NCBI RefSeq assembly: GCF_019083805.1 | Contig: NZ_JAHRDV010000007.1 | Span: 62,001 to 126,000, forward strand | Direction: 5' to 3' | From: Acetobacter estunensis | GTDB taxonomy: Bacteria > Pseudomonadota > Alphaproteobacteria > Acetobacterales > Acetobacteraceae | Length of the DNA stretch: 64,000 nucleotides | Part shown: piece after piece, positions 1-11,946 of the stretch | How the letters are laid out: each line of letters starts with the position of its first letter | How positions within the stretch are numbered: the stretch's first letter is position 1 | Notes under the pieces: model-generated | The model's database searches: none | What the model saw: the letters and a program-made list of their open reading frames with translations, nothing else | Told to the model about the DNA's origin: nothing | Program-made: the position numbers and the translations under genes

Positions 1-131
1 GGGTCAGGACATTGAGACTAATTTTTGCTTGGGCCTAACGTACTGATTTCCTTGATAATGGAAACAGCTGGCTGAAAGCAAAGAGCACTGGAGCGTGCAC
101 TTTAATGTCTTGGTTCTAGAGGAAATGCTGG

Positions 132-205
132 GGCGAACGACGGGGATCGAACCCGCGACAACCGGTACCACAAACCGGCGCTCTACCGACTGAGCTACGT
201 CCGCC
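132..205 (-). tRNA. tRNA-His (GTG anticodon)
   Basis: Read on the minus strand, this folds into a full cloverleaf. The acceptor arms are GCGGACG and CGTTCGC, the D-arm follows T8-A9, the anticodon loop is TTGTGGT with anticodon GTG, and the T-loop is TTCGATC. A genomically encoded G precedes position 1 and faces a C at position 73, the usual histidine identity pair. CCA is not encoded. No neighbouring tRNA is present. The flanking 1-131 segment shows no gene. Confidence 0.95.
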
Positions 206-354
206 ACACAGCGAGCGCACACCTAAAATAAAGCTACCGACACGTCAACACCGATCTGCTTCAGAGTGATGATTTTCTCGATTCTGGAGCGGCTCTCACG
301 CAGTTGGTCGTCAATCGGACGGTGTGAGGTCAATCTCTTGACAAGAAATGAAAG

Positions 355-369
355 TGAGAATAATTCGCA
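355..369 (+). promoter_or_regulatory. Fur-box-like operator
   Basis: TGAGAAT-A-ATTCGCA matches the 7-1-7 inverted-repeat form of the Fur consensus (TGATAAT-N-ATTATCA), with a few mismatches in the right arm. A TTGACA hexamer lies at 338-343, so the box falls where a -10 region would sit. It is about 48 bp upstream of the chosen start of a siderophore receptor gene. Iron repression is inferred from the motif and the gene. Confidence 0.65.
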
Positions 370-416
370 ATAAATGGTTTGACACAGTTTTTTCACGTCA
401 TGAAAGAAATGGGGCA

Positions 417-2789
417 ATGAGCGTTTCCTCGCGGGATGGTCGGGTTCATCTGGTGCCGCTTTTTGCGGGTCTTGCGCTTTCGTGTTCAGGGGTATGGATG
501 CCAGCAGACGCGGCCGTGGGCGAAGATGCGACGGATCCGCGGGATGTGCCTGTCGCTCCCAAGAAAGTCTCCGGCAAAACCGCCCACTCAAAGGGGACGC
601 ATGCACACGATGAGACGATTCCGGGCACCGATACGTCTCCCGGTTCGACGCATGTGGTTGTGACCGGCAGCCGGATGAACATCCTGCATGAGTCTGTGGG
701 GTTAGCCCGGATGCCTCATGATGTCATGCACACGCCACAGTCTATCAATGTCGTGCCGCAGCTTCTTATGGAACAGCAGAATGTGAAGTCTCTTGATGAG
801 GCATTGCGAAATGTTCCGGGTATTACGGCATCTGTCGGTGAGGGTGAGGGAGGTATGTCGGGGGATCAGTTTCTGATCCGTGGGTTTCAGGCCCAGAATG
901 ACATTTACGAAAATGGTCTGCGTGATTTCGGTGTCTATTCCCGTGACAGTTTCAATTACGATCATGTGTCCGTCATCAAAGGGCCGTCTTCAGAAGTGTT
1001 CGGTAATGGCACGACCGGTGGTGCCATCAATATCGTGACGAAGACACCTCATGCCGGATCATCTTATCAGGCGAATTTCTCTGGTGGGTCAGCGCAATAT
1101 TATCGCGGTACTCTCGATATTAATCAGCAAATCAACGAAACGACAGCGGCGCGTCTGACCGCAATGGGCAATGAAAACAATGTCAACGGGCGTGATTACA
1201 TCTATTCGCATCGTTGGGGCATTGCTCCGTCGATCACGTTCGGTCTGAACAAGAAAATATCTTATACTGTCGAATATTTTCATCAAAATGATAATCGTAT
1301 TCCCGATTATGGTGTGTCGGTGGTCACCAAGCCGGGGTCTTCCGTTGGAAAACCCATTACGGAATACGGCGTGAGCCGGAAAAACTGGTATGGCACGACA
1401 TTCGATCAGGATGATACCAGCACGGATATGCTCAGCGGTCGTTTAACGGCCAAAGTCGCGCCGTGGATAACGCTGTACAACGACACTCGGGGCGGTATTT
1501 ATCACCGTTATTACTCTGCTTCGCAGTCAACCTGCGGCACGGCCTGCACTGAGGATTTCTTCTCTGGAGATGCGGCGGCCGCAACGACCACCCGAAATGG
1601 CGGTCTTGGCGGCCCTAATCCCTATCGCCAGAGTGACTGGTCCTTTCAGGATGTCTTTTCTGCAACGGCTGAGGTCAATACAGGAAAGATTCATCATGAG
1701 ATTATTTCCGGATTCGATATCGAGCATGTCGAGGATCATCGGAAAAGTTATGTCTATAACCAGACCCGCACGGGAACGAGCCTCCTCAATCCATCCGCGA
1801 CGGTTGCCGGTCTGCAGCGTCTAAACTGCAATCAGGCGCCTCAAAATCTCGCCAATCTTCCCGATGGAGTGGGTAAAAAATGTTACAAGGACGGTGCCGC
1901 GACAGATATCGGCTTTTTCCTCTCGGATCGTGTGCAATTGGTGAAGTGGTTTTCCATCAACGCCGGATTCCGACTGGATCATTGGTACAGTTCGTATGCG
2001 GCAACCGGTGGTGTGTCTTCTACACCTGATACCCACATCAATCAGTCCCAGACAACGGTCAATCCGAACGTGAGCTTGATGTATACGCCCAATGATGACC
2101 TGATGGTCTATTTCAACTGGGCTGAATCCACTACGCCGACCAGTTTGTATGTGACCAACAGCAATACGCCGTACCAGACAAATTCGCATTATGCGCCCGA
2201 GCGCAGCCGTCTGTATGAAATTGGAGCGAAATACAACGCTTTTCAGGGGCGTATGGGATTTACGGCCGCTTTGTTCCGTCTGGAAAAGAACAATTCCACC
2301 ATTACGGATCCAAGCACGGGAGATGTGTCCGCGTCTTCGGACAAACAGCGCAATCAGGGGCTGGAACTCAGTGCGTCTGGAAACATCACACGCAACTGGA
2401 GTGTGATCGGCACGTACGCCTTTTATGACAGCCGCACCACAGGCTCCCTTACGGCGGCGGATGTGGGTAAGCGGATTCAATATGTTCCCAAAAATTCGGC
2501 GACACTCTGGACGACATACACGATCGGTCGGGACACCGAACATAACGTGACATTCGGTGGTGGCATCACATGGCGCGAACGTGTGTGGCTGGACGCTGCC
2601 AATACCGCCAGAGTTCCGGCGAATGTGACATTCGATGCGATGGTTTCGCACACTATTGGCAAGCACTGGCGGCTGGCCATGAATGGTTACAACCTCGCCA
2701 ACAGGCTGAATTACAGCAACCTGTTCACCAATCGCGTTACGCCGTCGATCGGACGCTCGTTCCTTTTCAACGTAGCGGCGTCTTACTGA
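417..2789 (+). CDS. TonB-dependent siderophore receptor (Fiu/PiuA-like)
   Basis: A 790-residue outer membrane receptor that would import ferric siderophores using TonB energy. A signal peptide (hydrophobic stretch about residues 10-30 ending near ADA) precedes a plug domain with MPHDVMHTPQSINVV, FLIRGF and VIKGPSSEVFGNGTTGGAINIVTK-type blocks at about 95-205. A long beta-barrel follows and ends in the aromatic C-terminus FNVAASY. Overall the plug resembles catecholate receptors of the Fiu/PiuA group. An in-frame ATG at 348 exists but lies inside the promoter and Fur box, so the ATG at 417 is preferred; it also puts the signal peptide at the N-terminus. The downstream Sel1 gene is probably cotranscribed. 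Exact ligand unknown. Confidence 0.9.
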   Translation: MSVSSRDGRVHLVPLFAGLALSCSGVWMPADAAVGEDATDPRDVPVAPKKVSGKTAHSKGTHAHDETIPGTDTSPGSTHVVVTGSRMNILHESVGLARMPHDVMHTPQSINVVPQLLMEQQNVKSLDEALRNVPGITASVGEGEGGMSGDQFLIRGFQAQNDIYENGLRDFGVYSRDSFNYDHVSVIKGPSSEVFGNGTTGGAINIVTKTPHAGSSYQANFSGGSAQYYRGTLDINQQINETTAARLTAMGNENNVNGRDYIYSHRWGIAPSITFGLNKKISYTVEYFHQNDNRIPDYGVSVVTKPGSSVGKPITEYGVSRKNWYGTTFDQDDTSTDMLSGRLTAKVAPWITLYNDTRGGIYHRYYSASQSTCGTACTEDFFSGDAAAATTTRNGGLGGPNPYRQSDWSFQDVFSATAEVNTGKIHHEIISGFDIEHVEDHRKSYVYNQTRTGTSLLNPSATVAGLQRLNCNQAPQNLANLPDGVGKKCYKDGAATDIGFFLSDRVQLVKWFSINAGFRLDHWYSSYAATGGVSSTPDTHINQSQTTVNPNVSLMYTPNDDLMVYFNWAESTTPTSLYVTNSNTPYQTNSHYAPERSRLYEIGAKYNAFQGRMGFTAALFRLEKNNSTITDPSTGDVSASSDKQRNQGLELSASGNITRNWSVIGTYAFYDSRTTGSLTAADVGKRIQYVPKNSATLWTTYTIGRDTEHNVTFGGGITWRERVWLDAANTARVPANVTFDAMVSHTIGKHWRLAMNGYNLANRLNYSNLFTNRVTPSIGRSFLFNVAASY

Positions 2790-3593
2790 AACGGCAGATG
2801 AAGGGTCATGGCATGACTGTTCAGGCGATCACGCATGAAACGATGGCGAATTAGCAAAACGATATCTTCCGCATCCCTACCGGATTTTATGATGGCAATC
2901 CGCAAGCGAGCCTGGGATGGAGACGTCGCGGCTCAGGTGCAATGGGGCGACATTCTGATGAGTAAAGCCTACGGCCCACCGGATCTGGCGCGTGCGAAGC
3001 AGTGGTACGATATTGCGGCGCTGCGTGGCTATGGACCGGCTCTGAATATGGTGGGCCGGTGTTTTCAATTCGGCTGGGGCTGTGACAAGGACTTGCAGGA
3101 AGCGGCTCGTTACTACGAAGCTGCCGGACAGGCGGGCGATATGTGGGGGGTCTACAACCTCGGCATTCTGACCATGCGGGGCATCGGGATGCAGGCGGAC
3201 CTGAAAGCCGCACTCTCTCTGTTTCGTCGTGCTGCGGACAATGGGCACGCAAAATCCATGAATCTTGTTGGACGATTCACGGAAGAGGGGTGGCATACCC
3301 AACGTAATCGCGAGATGGCCATTGAGTGGTATCGCCGTTCAGCCGAGGGCGGCGATTATCGGGGACAGCACAACTACGCTACCGTGCTCCTCGATCAGGA
3401 AAAAAGAGAAGACGCTCTGAGGTGGTGGCGCAAAGCGGTTGAAGAAGCCACGTCCGACATTCTTCTGGCCATGCGTGGGCACTTGCTTCGGCTTGGCGAA
3501 CAGGGCGATGCAGCACTGCTTGCCAGAACACAAGAGCGACTTGAGGCGATGAACATTCCCCGTGCCGTACTGGAGGATAATGCCCGAGAGGCG

Positions 3594-5411
<1,818 letters not shown>

Positions 5412-5440
5412 GACTGTGCCCCACAGGTTTTTCATTGTGA

Positions 5441-5504
5441 CGCTTCCTTGCGGAAGCGCCCCAGTGATGGATGGTGTCAACCGGGATGTCGCGTCGCGAC
5501 ATCC
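5441..5504 (+). promoter_or_regulatory. Two hairpins in the glnB-glnA intergenic leader
   Basis: Two perfect inverted repeats lie between glnB and glnA. The first is CGCTTCC (5441-5447) with GGAAGCG (5452-5458) around a TTGC loop. The second is GGATGTCGCG (5484-5493) with CGCGACATCC (5495-5504), ending about 10 nt before the glnA AAGGA site. Neither is followed by a T-run, so they look like mRNA processing, stability or translation structures rather than terminators. Their function is inferred only. Confidence 0.5.
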
Positions 5505-5524
5505 ATAATTCAGGCAAGGACGAC

Positions 5525-6967
5525 ATGGCCAAGAAAGAAACGGGTGCGAAGAGCGCTTCGGAGGCTATTGCTCGGGTTTTCGAGCTTATCAACGAGAACT
5601 CCGTGGAAATGGTGGACCTGCGTTTCACGGATCCGCGTGGCACCTGGCATCACACGACGCAGTACGTCACGACCATCGAAGAAGACACCTTCACAGAAGG
5701 TTTCATGTTCGACGGTTCCTCGATTCCGGGCTGGAAGGCCATCAACGAGAGTGACATGGTGCTCATGCCGGACGCGTCCAGCGCCGTTATGGACCCGTTC
5801 TCGGCCAAGCCGCAGCTTATCCTGATCTGTGACATCGTCGATCCGGCCACCGGCCAGCTCTACAACCGTGATCCGCGTTCGACCGCCAAGCGTGCCGAGC
5901 AGTATCTCCAGTCCACCGGTCTGGGCGATACGGCGTTCTTCGGTCCCGAGGCCGAGTTCTTCGTCTTCGATAACGTCCAGTTCGGCACCGGCCCCAACTA
6001 TGGCAAGTACCAGCTTGACAGCATCGAAGGACCTGACGCGTCCCTGAAGGCCTATCCGGAAGGCAATCTCGGTCATCGTCCGGCTGTAAAGGGTGGTTAC
6101 TTCCCCTGCGCGCCGGTGGACAGCGAGAGCGACCTGCGCGCCGAGATGCTGACGACCATGGGCGAGATGGGTCTGCCCATCGAGAAGCACCATCATGAGG
6201 TGGCGCAGTCCCAGCACGAGCTTGGCACGAAGTTCGACACGCTGGTGCGTTCGGCCGACTTCATGCAGATCTATAAGTACTGCGTCCACAATGTGGCCGT
6301 GTCCTACGGCAAGTCGGCTACTTTCATGCCGAAGCCGATCTTTGGTGACAACGGCTCGGGCATGCATGTCCATCAGTCCATTTGGAAGGGCGGCAAGCCG
6401 ACCTTCGCGGGCAATGGCTATGCCGATCTGTCCGACACGGCGCTGTATTACATCGGTGGCATCATCAAGCACGCGAAGGCTCTGAACGCTTTCACGAACC
6501 CGTCCACCAACTCCTACAAGCGTCTGATTCCGGGCTTCGAGGCTCCTGTGCTGTTGGCCTATTCGGCCCGTAACCGTTCGGCTTCGTGTCGTATTCCGTA
6601 TGCGACGAGCCCCAAGGCCAAGCGCGTCGAGGTCCGCTTCCCCGATCCGACCGCCAACCCCTATCTGGCGTTCTCGGCCATGCTGATGGCGGGTCTGGAC
6701 GGCATCAAGAACAAGATCCACCCGGGCGATGCCATGGACAAGGATCTGTATGACCTGCCGCCGGAAGAGCTGAAGCAGATCCCGACGGTTGCGGGCTCCC
6801 TGCGCGAAGCTCTCGAATCCCTTGCCGCCGACCACGAGTTCCTGCTTGCGGGCAATGTGTTCACCAAGGACCAGATCGAGAGCTACATCGAACTGAAGTG
6901 GAAGGATGTGTATCGTTTCGAGCACACGCCGCACCCGGTCGAGTTCGAGATGTACTACTCCGTCTGA
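5525..6967 (+). CDS. glnA: Glutamine synthetase type I
   Basis: A 480-residue GS-I that makes glutamine from glutamate, ammonia and ATP. Clear marks are [21 protein letters not shown], the [13 protein letters not shown] metal and glutamate site, [30 protein letters not shown], and the adenylylation tyrosine in [11 protein letters not shown] near the C-terminus. The Tyr motif predicts control by GlnE in response to PII, matching the adjacent glnB. The ATG at 5525 follows an AAGGA site. An in-frame extension upstream to 5471 runs through the leader hairpin and is rejected. Confidence 0.97.
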   Translation: MAKKETGAKSASEAIARVFELINENSVEMVDLRFTDPRGTWHHTTQYVTTIEEDTFTEGFMFDGSSIPGWKAINESDMVLMPDASSAVMDPFSAKPQLILICDIVDPATGQLYNRDPRSTAKRAEQYLQSTGLGDTAFFGPEAEFFVFDNVQFGTGPNYGKYQLDSIEGPDASLKAYPEGNLGHRPAVKGGYFPCAPVDSESDLRAEMLTTMGEMGLPIEKHHHEVAQSQHELGTKFDTLVRSADFMQIYKYCVHNVAVSYGKSATFMPKPIFGDNGSGMHVHQSIWKGGKPTFAGNGYADLSDTALYYIGGIIKHAKALNAFTNPSTNSYKRLIPGFEAPVLLAYSARNRSASCRIPYATSPKAKRVEVRFPDPTANPYLAFSAMLMAGLDGIKNKIHPGDAMDKDLYDLPPEELKQIPTVAGSLREALESLAADHEFLLAGNVFTKDQIESYIELKWKDVYRFEHTPHPVEFEMYYSV

Positions 6968-6995
6968 TTTCGCTTTTTGCGAAACGGATTATGTG

Positions 6996-7021
6996 GAAAC
7001 GCGGCCCTCGGGTCGCGTTTC
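6996..7021 (+). terminator. Terminator-like hairpin after glnA
   Basis: GAAACGCG (6996-7003) pairs with CGCGTTTC (7014-7021), with inner CCC/GGG pairing, beginning 29 bp after the glnA stop. The following sequence is only moderately T-rich (TTCGTTT), so termination strength is uncertain. The hairpin ends 19 bp before the leader ORF start. Confidence 0.6.
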
Positions 7022-7039
7022 TTCGTTTGAGGAGGAGCA

Positions 7040-7084
7040 ATGTTTACGGTTGGGGCAGGATGCGGGCACATATTTCCTTCATGA
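7040..7084 (+). CDS. 14-codon leader ORF upstream of the endonuclease
   Basis: ATG at 7040 is preceded by a strong AGGAGG-type site (GAGGAGGAGCA) and encodes MFTVGAGCGHIFPS. Its TGA (7082-7084) overlaps the ATG at 7081 of the nuclease gene as ATGA. This is the only good ribosome site here, so translation of the nuclease may depend on termination of this leader. The peptide resembles nothing known to me. The alternative is a nuclease start at the in-frame ATG at 7060, with the site serving it weakly. Confidence 0.45.
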   Translation: MFTVGAGCGHIFPS

Positions 7085-7839
7085 CAATGCGCATGTTTGC
7101 TCTTCTTTCTGTTCTTTTCCCGCTTTCGGTTCACGCAGCCTGTCCAGAACATTTTGCGGGGGGCGTGCCGCCGTCGTCCGTCATGCCGGTGGTGGAACTG
7201 TGCTCCCAAATTTTTGCCGTTGGATATGCCCCAGCCGATCATGAGGCGCTCTGGAGTGCTGAGCATCTGACGGCTGTGAGCATCTCTCAGGCAGAGCGCC
7301 TGCATGGACGCGGCCAGTTTCATGAAGATCTGCGCCTGCCGGTCGAACAGCGCTCGGAGCCCTATGATTACAAGCGTTCAGGCTGGTCGCGTGGTCATCT
7401 CACACCTTCAGGAGATGCGTCCACTCGTGCTTCGCGTGAGGAGACGTTTGCGTTTTCCAACATTGTTCCGCAGGCGGCCCGGCTGAACGAAGGAGCGTGG
7501 AGCCATATCGAGATCAATGTGCGGAAACTGGCGAGACAGGCGGGAGAGGTGCATGTCGTGACAGGACCAGCCTTTCGCGAAGACATGGGACGGATAGGAG
7601 CCGATCATGTGCGCGTGCCGTCTTCATTGTGGAAGGCGGTGTATGTGCCCTCACGACACGCTGTGGCGGTCATCGTGTGCAAGAACATCAAGCCATTTGT
7701 GTGCAATGCCGTAGGGCTGGAGTCTTTGTCGCGGGTAACGGGCATCGATCCGTTTCCTGGGGTTCCGGCAGAGAACAGGAAACGGATGGCGCAACTGGAA
7801 CGAAAGTTATTGAGTTCGATTACCCGCCACAAGGATTAG
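7081..7839 (+). CDS. Secreted DNA/RNA non-specific endonuclease
   Basis: A 252-residue protein of the NUC1/Serratia nuclease type. A signal peptide (MTMRMFALLSVLFPLSVHA) would be cleaved before ACPEHF. The core shows SRGHL with the general-base histidine at about 106 (family consensus DRGH, here SRGH), FAFSNIVPQ with LNEGAW for the Mg-binding asparagine region, and VVTGPAF. It likely degrades nucleic acids in the periplasm or outside the cell, for nutrient use or protection. ATGs at 7060 and 7087 are alternative starts. The start at 7081 places the signal peptide at the N-terminus and overlaps the leader ORF stop. Confidence 0.87.
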   Translation: MTMRMFALLSVLFPLSVHAACPEHFAGGVPPSSVMPVVELCSQIFAVGYAPADHEALWSAEHLTAVSISQAERLHGRGQFHEDLRLPVEQRSEPYDYKRSGWSRGHLTPSGDASTRASREETFAFSNIVPQAARLNEGAWSHIEINVRKLARQAGEVHVVTGPAFREDMGRIGADHVRVPSSLWKAVYVPSRHAVAVIVCKNIKPFVCNAVGLESLSRVTGIDPFPGVPAENRKRMAQLERKLLSSITRHKD

Positions 7840-7900
7840 GCTGGACGGCGTGATGAAGACGTTCATCTTCCGCGAAAGATAGAAGGTAAGAAAGAGAGGC

Positions 7901-8827
7901 TTACCCCTCCTTCTTGCCGTCTTCTGCTTCCACCGCCGGTTTGCGCACGCGCACCTTGCGGATATGTCGTGCATCCGCGTCCAGCACCCGAAACACAAAG
8001 CCGCTTTCATGCGTCAGCACTTCACCGCGTGCCGGCACGTGTCCGGCCAGACGGAACACCAGTCCACCAATCGTCTCGATCTCGGCTTCGCGTTCGGCTT
8101 CCGTCAGGATCGGGCCGATCTTCTCCTCGAACACTTCGACCGGACAGCGGGCGTCCACATCGTAGGAACCGTCGGGACGCTCCACGATCATGTCGGCCTC
8201 GGGCTCATCATGTTCGTCAGAGATATCGCCCACGATGGTCTCGATCAGATCCTCGATGGTCACCAGCCCGTCGATCCCGCCATATTCGTCGATCACAAGA
8301 GCAAGGTGCATATGCCGCTGGCGCATCATCAGCAGCAGGTCGAGGACCGGCATCTGCGGGGCGATCATGAGCGGCTGACGCAGTAGCGGATCGAGACTGA
8401 AGGCCTCGCTCGTGCCGACATAGGCGATCAGATCCTTCACATGGATCATGCCGATGATGTCATCGAGCTGCCCACGATAGACCGGCATGCGGGAGTGGTT
8501 TTCGCGGCGCATCATGGCCAGTGCGTCATCGCGGCTGATATCGGCTGGCATGGCTACGATGTCGGCGCGTGGCACCATCACGTCGTCAGCACTTGTTTCG
8601 CGCAGGCGCAGGATGTTGGCGATCAGCGCGCGTTCCTGCCGGTCCAGTTCGGGCGCCTCATCGCCGTTGTCGCCGGCCTCGGCAGCTTCCTGCACGAGGG
8701 CAGCGATGGAGTGACGGACGCCCTGCTGTTCGCGCTTGCGACTCAGAAACGAAAAAAGCCCGCGTTTGTGACGCCCATTGGAGGATTCGTCGCCAGAGGT
8801 GGAGACATTCTGCTCTGTGGTGCTCAT
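7901..8827 (-). CDS. corC: CBS-domain CorC/HlyC-family protein
   Basis: A 308-residue cytoplasmic protein with two CBS domains (about 85-205; [57 protein letters not shown]) and a C-terminal CorC_HlyC transporter-associated domain ([21 protein letters not shown]). Family members are linked to magnesium and cobalt homeostasis or envelope functions. It lacks the N-terminal DUF21 membrane domain, as E. coli YbeX/CorC does. Its ATG overlaps the ybeY stop as ATGA, so it is translationally coupled as the last gene of the operon. Confidence 0.9.
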   Translation of the reverse strand: MSTTEQNVSTSGDESSNGRHKRGLFSFLSRKREQQGVRHSIAALVQEAAEAGDNGDEAPELDRQERALIANILRLRETSADDVMVPRADIVAMPADISRDDALAMMRRENHSRMPVYRGQLDDIIGMIHVKDLIAYVGTSEAFSLDPLLRQPLMIAPQMPVLDLLLMMRQRHMHLALVIDEYGGIDGLVTIEDLIETIVGDISDEHDEPEADMIVERPDGSYDVDARCPVEVFEEKIGPILTEAEREAEIETIGGLVFRLAGHVPARGEVLTHESGFVFRVLDADARHIRKVRVRKPAVEAEDGKKEG

Positions 8828-9408
8828 ATGCGCGGCTTCCAAGGGTTGGGGACGCCGAGCGTTGCGAGAACGCGCGTCTCTTCCATTTCCATGCGGCGGG
8901 CTTCCCCGGCCTGATGATGATCGTGTCCGCCCAGATGCAGGATGCCGTGGGCGATAAGATGAGCCAGATGCTCAGCCACCGGTTTGCGGGCAGCCTGAGC
9001 TTCCCTGCACACCGTCTCGAAGGCGAGAATGATCTCGCCACCCGGAAGACCGGGAGCGGGTGGCTCGAATGTCAGCACATTGGTGGGTTTGTTACGCCCG
9101 CGATGGCGGTCGTTGAGCCGCTTCACCACCCGGTCCGAAGACAGCACGATGCTTTCAGGTGGAGCGAGCGGCGCCCCTCCCGGAGTGCGTCCGCGCAGGC
9201 TTGCGGCGCAGGCACGGCGGACCAGACGCTCGGCAGCGGGGACGACACCCCGCCACCTTCTGTCCTCGACAATGATCTCGGGATCACCGTCGCTTTCAGC
9301 ATGATGTATCCCCCAGTCGAAGGGGGAGAAAAAAGACCCGTTTCCGTGGGAAGGGTCGGGATCGGCCCCGGCGCTCTCGGCGCGGGTGCTGCTACTGGGC
9401 GGTTCCAT
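8824..9408 (-). CDS. ybeY: Endoribonuclease YbeY
   Basis: A 194-residue metal-dependent RNase for 16S rRNA 3'-end maturation and ribosome quality control. The zinc motif H-X3-H-X5-H appears as [12 protein letters not shown], preceded by TNVLTFEPP and GGEIILAFE. The N-terminus is longer and less conserved than in E. coli YbeY. The ATG at 9408 lies 17 nt inside the end of phoH, typical of this operon. PhoH, YbeY and CorC neighbours are the conserved context. Confidence 0.92.
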   Translation of the reverse strand: MEPPSSSTRAESAGADPDPSHGNGSFFSPFDWGIHHAESDGDPEIIVEDRRWRGVVPAAERLVRRACAASLRGRTPGGAPLAPPESIVLSSDRVVKRLNDRHRGRNKPTNVLTFEPPAPGLPGGEIILAFETVCREAQAARKPVAEHLAHLIAHGILHLGGHDHHQAGEARRMEMEETRVLATLGVPNPWKPRI

Positions 9409-10531
9409 TGTTCTCCCGGCGGAACCTGCTGTTGTGGGAGGACTCCCGTTCCGCCGTCTTCCTGTCATCATACGCCTCGACAATGCGGGCGACCAGCCTG
9501 TGCCGCACCACGTCGTTGGCGTCAAAGCGATTGACCGCGATGCCCTGCACACCTTCGAGTGTTTCCAGCGCGTCACGCAGCCCGGATGTGGTACCAGAGG
9601 GCAGGTCCACCTGGCTCAGATCACCCGTCACGACCATGCGGGTACCATTGCCCATGCGGGTGAGGAACATCTTCATCTGCGCGGGCGTGGTGTTCTGAGC
9701 TTCATCGAGAATGACATAGGCGTGGGCCAGTGTGCGTCCCCGCATGAAAGCGAGCGGTGCGACTTCGATGTCACCGGTGGCCATGCGGCGTGTGACTTGT
9801 TCTCCGGGCATCATGTCATGCAGGGCGTCATACAGGGGGCGCAGATAAGGATCGATCTTGTCCTTCATGTCGCCGGGCAGAAAGCCCAGACGTTCACCGG
9901 CCTCAACGGCGGGACGGGAGAGGACGATACGATCCACCTGTCCGGACTGGAGCATGGCGACGGCCTGCGCCACCGCCAGATAGGTCTTGCCCGTGCCGGC
10001 CGGGCCCACACCAAAGACCATTTCGTTGCGGGCCAGCATCTCCATATAGGCGGCCTGCCCGGGTGAACGCGGTTCGATCGCGCCGCGCCGTGTGCGGATG
10101 GCGGGCAGGTCGTTGATAAGCAGGCGTGGACCATGGGAGCGCGGGGGCGTTTCGGTCACGGCAGGAGCCTCCGCTGGCGCCTGCTCACGCAAGGCGGCAT
10201 GGATGTCGGACAGGCGGATGGCGGCGTCGATTTCGGCGGTGTCGATAGCGGTTCCGCGTTCGAGCTTGCGGTACAGCGTCGTGAGTGCGGAGTGGGCGAG
10301 GGCGGTGCGTCCCGGTTGTCCCGTGATGGCGATCCGATTGCCCCGGCAGGCCAGTTTTATCCCCAACGCTTCTTCCATGTGGCGCAGATGTCGGTCGCGA
10401 TCCCCGACCAGTTGCGCCAGCAGGGCATTGTCTCCGAACTGGAGAGTCGTCGTTTTCGACGTATCCCTGCCGGAGAGGGGAGAGGCGCCCCGGTGGGCGT
10501 GCGAGGTTGGGGATGCGTTGGGCTGGGTCAA
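9392..10531 (-). CDS. phoH: PhoH-like ATPase (PhoL type)
   Basis: A 379-residue PhoH/PhoL ATPase. An N-terminal segment ([31 protein letters not shown]) precedes the RecA-like domain with Walker A GPAGTGKT, Walker [10 protein letters not shown], and [10 protein letters not shown]. It probably acts with YbeY in RNA metabolism. No ATG lies near the expected start. The chosen TTG at 10531 overlaps the miaB stop as TTGA and sits 11 nt after GAGGAG. A GTG at 10543 is the alternative. Confidence 0.88.
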   Translation of the reverse strand: MTQPNASPTSHAHRGASPLSGRDTSKTTTLQFGDNALLAQLVGDRDRHLRHMEEALGIKLACRGNRIAITGQPGRTALAHSALTTLYRKLERGTAIDTAEIDAAIRLSDIHAALREQAPAEAPAVTETPPRSHGPRLLINDLPAIRTRRGAIEPRSPGQAAYMEMLARNEMVFGVGPAGTGKTYLAVAQAVAMLQSGQVDRIVLSRPAVEAGERLGFLPGDMKDKIDPYLRPLYDALHDMMPGEQVTRRMATGDIEVAPLAFMRGRTLAHAYVILDEAQNTTPAQMKMFLTRMGNGTRMVVTGDLSQVDLPSGTTSGLRDALETLEGVQGIAVNRFDANDVVRHRLVARIVEAYDDRKTAERESSHNSRFRRENNGTAQ

Positions 10532-11943
10532 GCGGGCACACACTCCTCGACAAGATTGCCGACCAGCGAATTGCTGAGTCGTTGTGTGATCAGCACGGGA
10601 CGGATCGTGCCGACCAGATCGGCCGGTCCATCGACATGGACTGGCTGAAGCCACGGAGACCGTCCGACCATCTGGCCGGGCTTGCGGCCATGTCCCGTGA
10701 ACAGCACGGGAGCCACATCGCCTATGACGGAATCGTTGAATGCATCCTGCTGCTCGCGCAGCAGCGCCTGCAGGGCATAGAGCCGCTCATCCTTGAGAGC
10801 CTCTTTCACCTGCAACGGCGCACCCGCCGCCGGGGTGCCGGGGCGAATGGAATATTTGAAGGAGAACGCCTGCGCGAATCCGACATCGCGGATCAGTTGC
10901 ATGGTCGCTTCGAAATCCGCATCCGTCTCGCCCGGATGTCCGATAATGAAATCCGACGAAAGGGCGAGATCGGGGCGTGCGGTCCGCAGGCGGTCCACCA
11001 GCCGGCGGTAGTCATCGGCCGTATGCCCCCGGTTCATGGCGCGGAGAATGCTGTCCGAACCGGATTGTACGGGCAGATGCAGAAACGGCATCAGAGCGGG
11101 CAGATCGTGATGGGCGGCAATCAGATCGTCGCCCATATCGCGCGGGTGGGAGGTGGTGTATCGGATGCGTTCCAGACCCGGAATCTCTGCCAGCGCGTAA
11201 GCCAGTTGGGCGAGCGTCCATGTGCCGCCGTCCGGTCCTTCGCCGTGATAGGCGTTCACGTTCTGACCGAGCAACGTCAATTCCCGCACGCCGCTGGCCA
11301 CGATTCGCCGCGCTTCCGCCAGCACGGAGGCCACGGGACGGCTGGCCTCCGCGCCGCGTGTGTAGGGAACGACGCAGAAGGAGCAGAACTTGTCGCAGCC
11401 TTCCTGCACGGTGAGGAAGGCTGTGACGTTTTCAACAGTCTGCGGCGCTTCTGCCTCGGGCAGGAAGTCGAATTTCTGCTCCGCGGGAAAATCCGTCTCA
11501 ATGACGGAGCCACCAGCGCGTGCGGCTTTCGCCACCATCTCCGGCAGGCGGTGATAGGTCTGCGGCCCGAGCACGATGTCCACATAGGGCGCACGCTTGA
11601 GAATCTGCTCGCCCTCGGCCTGCGCCACGCATCCCGCCACAGCGAGGACTGTCTTGTGTCCCTGTGCCTCGCGCTCGTCCTTGATGAGTCGCAGACGTCC
11701 CAATTCAGAAAATACTTTTTCCGCCGCCCGGTCGCGGATGTGGCAGGTGTTGAGGATGATCATCTCGGCCGCTGCCGGATCCGTCACGGGCGTGTAGCCC
11801 AACGGACGCAGAACATCGGTCATGCGGGCGCTGTCATAGACGTTCATCTGGCAGCCCCACGTGATCATGTGCAGGCCACGGGGCGACGCCTTGGCGTCCG
11901 GCAGGGGAGAGGGGGCGGTTGTCGGGGCGAAATCGGTCGTCAA
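10528..11943 (-). CDS. miaB: tRNA-2-methylthio-N6-isopentenyladenosine synthase MiaB
   Basis: A 471-residue radical SAM methylthiotransferase modifying A37 of tRNAs that read UNN codons. The N-terminal UPF0004 domain has [26 protein letters not shown] and [11 protein letters not shown], giving the three auxiliary cluster cysteines. The radical SAM motif CxxxCxxC is [16 protein letters not shown], and a C-terminal TRAM domain ends near [12 protein letters not shown]. The start is a TTG without a strong ribosome site, 3 nt after a small ORF, so coupled translation is likely. Confidence 0.95.
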   Translation of the reverse strand: MTTDFAPTTAPSPLPDAKASPRGLHMITWGCQMNVYDSARMTDVLRPLGYTPVTDPAAAEMIILNTCHIRDRAAEKVFSELGRLRLIKDEREAQGHKTVLAVAGCVAQAEGEQILKRAPYVDIVLGPQTYHRLPEMVAKAARAGGSVIETDFPAEQKFDFLPEAEAPQTVENVTAFLTVQEGCDKFCSFCVVPYTRGAEASRPVASVLAEARRIVASGVRELTLLGQNVNAYHGEGPDGGTWTLAQLAYALAEIPGLERIRYTTSHPRDMGDDLIAAHHDLPALMPFLHLPVQSGSDSILRAMNRGHTADDYRRLVDRLRTARPDLALSSDFIIGHPGETDADFEATMQLIRDVGFAQAFSFKYSIRPGTPAAGAPLQVKEALKDERLYALQALLREQQDAFNDSVIGDVAPVLFTGHGRKPGQMVGRSPWLQPVHVDGPADLVGTIRPVLITQRLSNSLVGNLVEECVPA

Positions 11944-11946
11944 GGG

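Noticed and set aside
5510..6934. A 474-codon open frame antisense to glnA
   Set aside because: It lies fully under glnA, is Arg/Val/His rich, and has no domain or ribosome site.
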